Assembly (NCBI GenBank): GCA_003524705.1
Contig: DQGV01000330.1
Span: 1 to 7,609 of the forward strand
Length of the DNA stretch: 7,609 nt
Direction: 5' to 3'
From: Anaerolineae bacterium
GTDB lineage: Bacteria; Chloroflexota; Anaerolineae; Anaerolineales; Villigracilaceae
This document shows positions 1-5,531 of this stretch, piece by piece (the first letter of the stretch is position 1; each line of letters starts with the position of its first letter). Both the position numbers and the translations under genes were made by a program. The notes under the pieces were generated by a model. The model did no database searches. It worked only from the letters and a program-made list of their open reading frames with translations, and had not been told where the DNA came from.

Positions 1-717
1 CAAATGCAAAACTTGTTTTTCTTGTTCTCTCAATAACTTGGCTGGCACGTTGAGATATTTCTCCAACCATCTACCAGATTCCATCACATGCTCAATAGAC
101 ACTTTGACTGCTAAATCAGCGTCGCCTTTTTTCAAAGCATCCAAAATAGATGTATGTTCATCATGTGTTTGGGTGACACTACTCTTAACCAATTCAGGTT
201 TTCGGTATAACGCTTCATACAAAAGCCAATCAGGAAAGGCATTGGACACAATTGTATACAGTTGAATCAACAAAGCATTGCCAGAGGCTTCTGCAATCGC
301 GGCATGAAATTCACGGCTAAGTTGACGTTCTTGTGGCATTTCGCTTAACTCCACATGCCTGTCCATTTCATCCATGATTTTTTTGAGGCGAGTCACTTGT
401 TCAGGTGTAATATTGGTCGCCGCTTCACGCGCAATGATGGCTTCCAGAACGAGGCGCAAGCCGTAGGCTTCCACTACTTCTTTGGGATTCATCTCACGCA
501 CACGCACGCCACGGTAGGGGACTCGCTCTGCAATTCCCTTCGCCACGAGTAAATCAAACGCCTCGCGGACAGGCGTCATGCTGACTCCCATTTGGGAAGC
601 AATATCTTCCTGCCGAAGCCAATCACCGGGCGCGTATTTCCCCGCAATAATTTGCCTATGCAAAGCATCAAAGATTTCTTCTTTGAGGATTTTGTGCGTT
701 TCTAGGATCGATGCCAT
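1..717 (-). CDS. GntR-family transcriptional regulator, FCD (FadR-like) subfamily, C-terminus cut by window edge
   Basis: A reading frame on the minus strand starts at ATG 717 and stays open to base 1, giving 239 residues without a stop. Residues about 5-75 form a typical GntR winged helix, with the recognition-helix signature SMTPVREAFDLLV followed by a wing ending RGVRVREM. Residues about 80-230 match the all-helical FCD effector domain, including the EFHAAIAEASGN stretch. Members of this group are dimeric repressors or activators that usually sense small carboxylic acids. Of the usual metal ligands, His138, His188 and His210 are present, but the Asp expected a few residues before His138 appears to be Ser134. 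The ATG at 717 is the first in frame, because an in-frame TAA lies at 729-727. No Shine-Dalgarno is visible. It is divergent from the formate dehydrogenase operon, which makes that operon a likely target (inference). The family call is firm; the ligand is unknown. Only a short C-terminal piece should be missing. Confidence 0.93.
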   Translation of the reverse strand, partial: MASILETHKILKEEIFDALHRQIIAGKYAPGDWLRQEDIASQMGVSMTPVREAFDLLVAKGIAERVPYRGVRVREMNPKEVVEAYGLRLVLEAIIAREAATNITPEQVTRLKKIMDEMDRHVELSEMPQERQLSREFHAAIAEASGNALLIQLYTIVSNAFPDWLLYEALYRKPELVKSSVTQTHDEHTSILDALKKGDADLAVKVSIEHVMESGRWLEKYLNVPAKLLREQEKQVLHL

Positions 718-738
718 AATTGTATATTATATATAATT
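718..738. promoter_or_regulatory. 21-bp imperfect palindrome, candidate GntR operator overlapping the regulator's promoter
   Basis: Two 10-bp half sites, AATTGTATAT (718-727) and ATATATAATT (729-738), flank T728 and match as an inverted repeat at 9 of 10 positions. A TATAAT hexamer on the minus strand (731 to 726) lies inside it and would place transcription start about 2-3 bases before the regulator's ATG at 717. AT-rich palindromes with TTGTAT-like half sites are common for FCD-type GntR proteins. Autoregulation, and control of the divergent operon, are inferences. No good -35 box is seen for the minus-strand promoter. Confidence 0.55.
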
Positions 739-761
739 TAAGGGAATTACGGAAGTGGCAC

Positions 762-870
762 TATGTCATTGCGAGGCGGGCATTTGCTCTTTCCGCCGAA
801 GCAATCTCATTAATTGTGTTGGAGATTGCTTCGCCATCAAAGTACAAAAGCGATGGCTCGCAATGACATA
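762..870. repeat. Nested inverted repeat, dispersed non-coding repeat type (TCATTGCGAG / GAAGCAATCTC family)
   Basis: The outer arms are TATGTCATTGCGAG (762-775) and its exact reverse complement at 857-870 (14 of 14). The inner arms are CGAAGCAATCTC (797-808) and its exact reverse complement at 822-833 (12 of 12), with a 13-base loop. A third small inverted repeat, GCCATC (833-838) with GATGGC (852-857), lies in the right half. There is no convincing coding frame. The TCATTGCGAG and GAAGCAATCTC words resemble a repeat class I recall as scattered in many copies through intergenic regions of diverse bacterial genomes. It fills most of the gap between the two divergent genes and ends 10 bp before the operon's -10-like box. 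Confidence 0.8.
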
Positions 871-879
871 AAACATAGG

Positions 880-885
880 TATAAT
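880..885 (+). promoter_or_regulatory. -10-like box (TATAAT) upstream of the formate dehydrogenase operon
   Basis: A perfect TATAAT hexamer lies 18 bases before the ATG at 904. There is no recognisable -35 hexamer 16-18 bp upstream, where the end of the inverted repeat (857-870) sits, and no extended -10 TG. If used, it would give a very short leader of about 10-13 bases that still contains the Shine-Dalgarno. AT-rich sequence makes a chance match possible. Confidence 0.4.
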
Positions 886-894
886 TAAATCATT

Positions 895-898
895 GGAG
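895..898 (+). promoter_or_regulatory. Shine-Dalgarno that selects the ATG at 904
   Basis: GGAG at 895-898 lies 5 bases before ATG 904. An in-frame GTG at 898 would add two residues but overlaps this site, so it could not use it. ATG 904 is therefore preferred. Confidence 0.7.
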
Positions 899-903
899 TG
901 AAT

Positions 904-2577
904 ATGTCTGAAATTGACCTTGCACCACTCAAACCCGCAATTGAAAAATATATTCCGATGAGTCGCTCGGGGCTGTTGCCAGCCTTGCATGCGGCTCAAA
1001 ATATTTATGGTTGGATTTCTGAACCTGTCGCAAATGAAATTGCAAAATCTTTGCGCGTGCCATTGGCAGATGTGCATGGCGTGATTGAATTTTATTCACT
1101 TTTTTATAACGAACCTGTTGGCAAAAAAGTGATTCGCGTTTGTACCGACCCTGCCTGTGGAATTAAAGGTTCGGATGACATCTTACGCAAACTTTACAAA
1201 CAACATGATGCAGAACCGCATCAGCTTAACGCCAAGCTGAATCTGACCATTGAGCCTAGTCCATGCCTCGGCATGTGTGAACTTGCACCCGCAATATGGA
1301 CGGTGGATGATTACAACAATAAATGGACTGTCAATGAAAATGAAGCAGAACGTCCAGAGTCCTTGGTCTATGGTTCAATAAAAGAGTTAACTAAAAATTG
1401 TGGCAAAGGTGAAACAACTTATCTTAAAGGATATGGGGAATATAAAGCTTTACTGAAAGCAAAGTCGATGCCTCAAGATAAAGTGATTGCTGAGGTAAAA
1501 GAATCAGGTTTGGTCGGGAGAGGAGGCGCGGCGTTCCCGACAGGAGTCAAATGGGAAGGTGCGTTCAAAGCCGAGGCGAGTCAAAAATATGTCATCTGCA
1601 ATGCCGATGAATCTGAACCCGGTACATTCAAAGATAGAATTTTATTATTAGATGACCCACATTCAACGATTGAAGGCATGTGCATTGCGGGGTATGCAAT
1701 TGGTGCAAGCAAAGGTTTTATTTATGTGCGCGGAGAATATCCATATATTGTGCCCGTTTTAGAAAAAGCATTGAATGAAGCGCATGATGCGGGTTATTTA
1801 GGAAAAGATTTTGATATTGAAGTTCGCGTCGGCGCGGGTGCTTATATATGTGGCGAGGAGACTGCGCTGTTTGAATCAATCGAAGGGAAGCGCGGCTTTC
1901 CGCGTGTCAAGCCGCCTTTCCCGACGACGCATGGTTTGTTCAGCAAGCCGACTGTGATTAATAACGTTGAAACATTATGCAATGTGCCTTTGATTATTTC
2001 TAAAGGTGCAAGTGAATATCGAAAGATCGGCACAGAAAAATCACCAGGACCAAAATTATTTTGTGTATCAGGTGATGTTGCAAAGCCCGGCTTATACGAA
2101 GTTCCATTTGGTGTGACATTGCGCGAGTTAATGGAAATGGCTGGCGGCGTTGCTAATGGAAAAAAAATGAAATCTGTTTTATTTGGCGGCGCGGCAGGTG
2201 CATTTGCAACCTCTGAACATTTAGATGTCAAAATGACGTTTGAAGATTTACGCGCATCAGGTTTGCCATTAGGTTCAGGTGTAGTTATGGTTTTTGATGA
2301 GACTCGTGATATGCGCGATGTATTAAATCGCTTGGGTCATTTCTTTGCACATGAATCTTGTGGAAAATGTTATCCATGCCAGATGGGCACACAACGTCAA
2401 AAAGAAATTTTGCATCGTATTTCAATTGGGCAGGTAGCAAAAGATGATTTTGCTCGCCTACAAGATGTCGGCTGGACGATGACGGATGCGAGTTTATGCG
2501 GTTTGGGTCAAACAGCAGGCAGTGCGGTGTTATCCGCGATGAAGATTTGGCCCGAGTTGTTTCAGGTTAAGAGTTAA
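904..2577 (+). CDS. NuoE-NuoF fusion: NADH-binding diaphorase (beta) subunit of NAD-linked formate dehydrogenase
   Basis: This 557-residue protein fuses two complex-I-type modules. Residues about 1-150 are NuoE-like (thioredoxin fold) with [2Fe-2S] ligands Cys80, Cys85, Cys121 and Cys125 in the C-x4-C and C-x3-C pattern. Residues about 175-557 are NuoF-like, with the FMN/NADH glycine-rich motif [10 protein letters not shown] (205-214), [13 protein letters not shown] further on, and [11 protein letters not shown] near residues 311-320. The [4Fe-4S] motif ESCGKCYPC has Cys486, Cys489 and Cys492, with a fourth ligand at Cys532. It should pass electrons from the wire subunit to NAD(P)+ in the cytoplasm. 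The domain order matches HoxF of NAD-reducing hydrogenase; in FdsABG formate dehydrogenases the NuoE part is a separate subunit. It has neither the extra C-terminal 2x[4Fe-4S] domain nor the N-terminal [2Fe-2S] domain often seen in bifurcating HydB-like proteins, so a simple NAD-linked role is favoured (inference). It is the first gene of the operon, 60 bp before the next. Confidence 0.93.
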   Translation: MSEIDLAPLKPAIEKYIPMSRSGLLPALHAAQNIYGWISEPVANEIAKSLRVPLADVHGVIEFYSLFYNEPVGKKVIRVCTDPACGIKGSDDILRKLYKQHDAEPHQLNAKLNLTIEPSPCLGMCELAPAIWTVDDYNNKWTVNENEAERPESLVYGSIKELTKNCGKGETTYLKGYGEYKALLKAKSMPQDKVIAEVKESGLVGRGGAAFPTGVKWEGAFKAEASQKYVICNADESEPGTFKDRILLLDDPHSTIEGMCIAGYAIGASKGFIYVRGEYPYIVPVLEKALNEAHDAGYLGKDFDIEVRVGAGAYICGEETALFESIEGKRGFPRVKPPFPTTHGLFSKPTVINNVETLCNVPLIISKGASEYRKIGTEKSPGPKLFCVSGDVAKPGLYEVPFGVTLRELMEMAGGVANGKKMKSVLFGGAAGAFATSEHLDVKMTFEDLRASGLPLGSGVVMVFDETRDMRDVLNRLGHFFAHESCGKCYPCQMGTQRQKEILHRISIGQVAKDDFARLQDVGWTMTDASLCGLGQTAGSAVLSAMKIWPELFQVKS

Positions 2578-2611
2578 AAAGTTGGCAGGTTTGAATGTTT
2601 TAACTTTTGAA

Positions 2612-2627
2612 CTTTCAAACTTTCAAA
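2612..2627 (+). repeat. Two tandem copies of CTTTCAAA in the 60-bp spacer
   Basis: CTTTCAAA occurs at 2612-2619 and again at 2620-2627, just before the Shine-Dalgarno GGAG (2629-2632) of the next gene. GTTTGAA at 2589-2595 is complementary to TTCAAAC in both copies, so two weak alternative hairpins are possible. There is no evidence of function; it may be low-complexity spacer. Confidence 0.5.
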
Positions 2628-2637
2628 CGGAGATTAT

Positions 2638-3333
2638 ATGGAAATTAAACTGACGCTTGATAACAAAGAAGTAACAGTAGAAGAAGGCAAAACCTTACTT
2701 GAAGTTGCGCGTGAAAACGACGGAAATGTTCCTGTGATTTGTTATCACGATGCGACCACTGCCAATGCTTTGTGTAGAGTCTGCGTTGTGGAAGTTGAAG
2801 GGATGCGCGTGCTTCAACCTGCTTGTATTGTCAAAGCAGCTGAGGGCATGAAAGTCCAAACCAAAAGCGAAAAAGTGATTCGCTCACGAAAAACCATTTT
2901 GGAAATGCTCAACTCCACTATGGATTTATCCGAAGCGGATGAAATTCAACATATGATGCAAGATTATGCTGTGGATGAGAACCGCTTCCCTGATGCTGAA
3001 CGCCGTGAATCAGAAGTCAAAGACGATAATCCGATGTATGTACGTGACTATTCAAAATGTTTATTATGCTGGCGTTGTGTGCAAGTCTGCGCAGATGATG
3101 CGCAATACACTTACGCGATTAATTTTGAAGGTCGTGGCTACGAAACACAAATCGGCACATTTTTTGATAAAGCCATTCCTGAAACTAGTTGCGTGTTATG
3201 TGGTCAATGTGTGGGAGTTTGTCCGACAGGTGCATTGAAGCCGAAACGTCAATTTTTATTGGAGCAAGGAGTAAGTCCAAGTGAAATTAGCGTAATGAAT
3301 ACCGGTAGAAAAAAGCGAAAAGAAAGAAAGTAA
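2638..3333 (+). CDS. HoxU/NuoG N-terminus-like iron-sulfur (gamma, electron wire) subunit
   Basis: This 231-residue protein matches the N-terminal part of NuoG and the HoxU subunit (about 230-240 residues) of NAD-reducing hydrogenases. Residues 1-75 are a plant-ferredoxin-type [2Fe-2S] domain with Cys35, Cys46, Cys49 and Cys63. Residues about 135-205 bind two [4Fe-4S] clusters through C141-x2-C144-x2-C147-x3-C151 and C185-x2-C188-x2-C191-x3-C195-P. The segment between them (about 88-117), where relatives carry the His-Cys3 [4Fe-4S] site, contains no cysteine at all. It should link the catalytic subunit, which has no ferredoxin domain of its own, to the NuoEF-like diaphorase. The C-terminus is short and very basic (GRKKRKERK). 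GGAG at 2629-2632 sits 5 bases before the ATG. The gene lies between the diaphorase and the catalytic subunit, 43 bp before the latter. Confidence 0.92.
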   Translation: MEIKLTLDNKEVTVEEGKTLLEVARENDGNVPVICYHDATTANALCRVCVVEVEGMRVLQPACIVKAAEGMKVQTKSEKVIRSRKTILEMLNSTMDLSEADEIQHMMQDYAVDENRFPDAERRESEVKDDNPMYVRDYSKCLLCWRCVQVCADDAQYTYAINFEGRGYETQIGTFFDKAIPETSCVLCGQCVGVCPTGALKPKRQFLLEQGVSPSEISVMNTGRKKRKERK

Positions 3334-3376
3334 CCAACGATTACGAATTGCATATTAAGAATTAAGGAGAAATCCT

Positions 3377-5467
3377 ATGATTAAAGAAGATAAAGTTGTT
3401 ACTACTACTTGCCCGTATTGTGGTGTGGGGTGTATGTTGGATTTACACATCAAAGAAAATGTTGTTTATAAAGTCACATCTCCATTTAACGCGCCAGCCA
3501 ACAAAGGCAATTTGTGCGTCAAAGGGCGGTTTGGCTATGACTTCATCCACGCCAAAGATAGACTCACACAGCCATTGATGCGAAAGAATGGTGAACTCGT
3601 CCCTGCAACATGGGATGAAGCCATGAATCATGTCGCCGAACGCCTGCTTGAAATTCGTGACAAATATGGACCTGATTCAATCGGTTTTTTGGTTTCAGCA
3701 AAATGCACCAACGAAGAAAATTATCTACTCCAAAAAATAGCGCGCGGATTAATCGGCACAAATAACGTTGACCACTGCGCGCGTCTCTGACACTCTAGTT
3801 CAGTTGCCGGTCTGGCAACTACACTCGGTTCGGGCGCAATGACCAATTCCATTGCTGATATTCATCTAGCAGATGTGTTGATGATTACCGGCAGTAACAC
3901 GACCGAAGCACATCCTGTTATCAGCTTGGAAATGAAAAAAGCAGTTCGTCAATATGGCGCGAAATTAATTTTAGTTGACCCGCGCGAGATTGAACTTGCA
4001 GAATTTGCGACATTACATTTACGTCCACGTTCAGGGACAGATGTGGCTTTGTATAACGCTATGGCGCATATCATTCTTGAGCAAGGTTTAGCAAACGATG
4101 AATTTATAAAAACACGCACAGAAAACTTTGATGCGTTCAAAGAAGCAATTAAAGATTGCACACCACAATGGGCGGAAGATATCACAGGCATCCCGTCAGA
4201 AATGATTGTCGAAGCCGCGCAGTTATACAGTCGGGCAAGAAGCGCATCGATCTTTTGGGCAATGGGCATCACACAATCATCACATGGTGTAGATAATGTG
4301 CAAGCGTTAGCAAATCTAGCTTTATTAACTGGCAACTTTGGCAGACCCGGCACCGGATTAAATCCATTGCGCGGACAAAATAATGTACAAGGCGCATGTG
4401 ATGTGGGTGGGCTTCCGAATGTGATTACGGGTTATCAACCTGTGATTGATGAAGCCGTGCGAACAAAATTTGAAACGGCTTGGAAAACTTCTGTAAAAAT
4501 TCCTGCAAAGCCGGGATTAACAGTGACTGAGTTAATGGAAGGCATTCATGATGGACGTGTGAAAGCGTTGTATATCATGGGCGAGAACCCCATGCTTTCT
4601 GACCCAAATGTGAATCATGTGCGCGAGGCGCTGAACGAAATTGAGTTTTTGGTTTCGCAAGATATTTTCTTAAATGAAACCGCGCAAGTGGCGCATGTGG
4701 TTTTGCCTGGTGTAAGTTTTGCTGAAAAAGAAGGCACGTACACAAACACCGAACGGCGTGTGCAACTTGTGCGCCCGGCCTTACCGATTCGTGGTGATGC
4801 AAAACGTGACCTCGACATTATTTGTGATTTGGGCAAACGGCTAAGTAAATCAAATGGAAAAATTTCTGATAATGTAGTTCATCCTGTTTCAGATTGGAAT
4901 TATGCAGGTGCTTCTGCTGTATGGGATGAAATCGCCTCTTTGACTCCCTCTCTAGCTGGGATGAGTTATCCTCGGCTGAAACCTAACGGACTCCAATGGC
5001 CCTGCCCAACAGCCGACCATCCCGGCACACCGATTTTGCATAAAGAAAAATTCACCCGCGGACTTGGCAAATTTACGCCATTAGTTTTCCGTGAACCAGC
5101 AGAAAATCCCAATGATGAATATCCGTTTGTATTGAATACCGGACGTGTCTTGCAACACTGGCATGGCGGAACGATGAGTCGCCGCTCTGAAGGATTAGAT
5201 TGGGTTGTGCCAGAAGGTGAGATTCAAATCAATGATGAAGATGCTATAAAACTTGGCGTTGAAAACGGCGATTTGATTCGTGTCACTTCACGACGCGGAA
5301 CAGTGACTGGCAAAGCCAGCCCAACCAGTAAACTTCCGCGTGGCATGATTTTTATGACCTTCCATTTTGTGGAAGTGCCAGCCAATGAATTGACCGGCGC
5401 GGCGGTTGACCCGATAGCAAAAATCCCCGAATATAAGGTGAGTGCCGTAAAAGTAGAGCGAGTATAA
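3377..5467 (+). CDS. fdhF: Selenocysteine-containing formate dehydrogenase catalytic (alpha) subunit, read through TGA at 3788-3790
   Basis: One frame runs from ATG 3377 (AGGAG at 3365-3369) to TAA 5465-5467, broken only by TGA at codon 138. The flanks read NNVDHCARL-U-HSSSVAGLA, the active-site motif of FdhF-type enzymes, where Sec (Sec140 in E. coli FdhF) or Cys binds Mo/W. Read through, it is 696 residues, normal for the family. Cys12, Cys15, Cys19 and Cys47 bind a [4Fe-4S] cluster. Lys49, His139 and Arg332 (in NPLRGQNNVQG) match residues important for electron transfer and catalysis. A molybdopterin-dinucleotide C-terminal domain follows, with TGRVLQHWHGGTM at 588-600. There is no Tat signal, so it is cytoplasmic. 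It should oxidise formate to CO2, or the reverse, and pass electrons to the HoxU-like subunit. Standard gene calling would wrongly split it into 3377-3790 and 3839-5467. Confidence 0.95.
3788..3820 (+). promoter_or_regulatory. Selenocysteine codon and bacterial SECIS-like hairpin
   Basis: TGA at 3788-3790 is followed after 11 bases by a perfect 7-bp stem, AGTTGCC (3802-3808) with GGCAACT (3814-3820), closing a GGTCT loop (3809-3813). The loop begins 19 bases after the TGA. As I recall the E. coli fdhF SECIS, the same GGUCU sequence occurs at the same distance. SelB binds this apical loop and delivers Sec-tRNA. Unlike E. coli, no bulged U is evident in the stem. The element lies inside the coding region. 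Confidence 0.9.
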
Positions 5468-5474
5468 TTATCAG

Positions 5475-5508
5475 CACGCATATTATGCCCCATGCAATTT
5501 AATGCGTG
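5475..5508 (+). other. Possible alternative (anti-terminator) pairing
   Basis: CACGCAT (5475-5481), 7 bases after the stop codon, is exactly complementary to ATGCGTG (5502-5508), which forms most of the start of the terminator's 3' arm. The two pairings exclude each other. The 7-bp helix with a 20-base loop is much weaker than the 12-bp terminator stem, so it may be fortuitous. Confidence 0.25.
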
Positions 5509-5518
5509 GGGCATTTTT
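5485..5518 (+). terminator. Rho-independent terminator between the Sec and Cys catalytic genes
   Basis: ATGCCCCATGCA (5485-5496) pairs with TGCGTGGGGCAT (5503-5514) in a 12-bp stem with one G-U pair and a 6-base loop, followed by a T run (5514-5518). It starts 17 bases after the stop of the selenoprotein gene and ends just before the AGGAG (5522-5526) of the next gene. It should end or reduce transcription of the cysteine paralogue from the upstream promoter. Confidence 0.85.
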
Positions 5519-5531
5519 ATCAGGAGCCTTT

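Noticed and set aside
38..552. Small plus-strand ORFs at 38-265 and 355-552
   Set aside because: They lie antisense to the clear GntR/FCD regulator frame and show no family motif.
762..870. CRISPR array, riboswitch or tRNA in the divergent region
   Set aside because: There are no regularly spaced direct repeats, no cloverleaf and no recognised aptamer core; the structure is fully explained by nested inverted repeats.
766..1077. Minus-strand ORF over the divergent region and start of the operon
   Set aside because: It covers the inverted repeat and is antisense to the NuoE domain; its translation has no recognisable motif.
1842..2231. 129-residue minus-strand ORF inside the NuoF domain
   Set aside because: It is a shadow of the conserved plus-strand frame, with low-complexity composition and no ribosome site noted.
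3839..5467. A separate gene starting at ATG 3839
   Set aside because: It is the part of the selenoprotein frame after the TGA. The 16 codons between TGA and this ATG encode conserved family sequence (HSSSVAGLA), and no Shine-Dalgarno precedes 3839.
3377..5467. Nonsense-mutated pseudogene of formate dehydrogenase
   Set aside because: The TGA is exactly at the Sec position, a SECIS-like hairpin follows it, and the rest of the frame is intact with all key residues.
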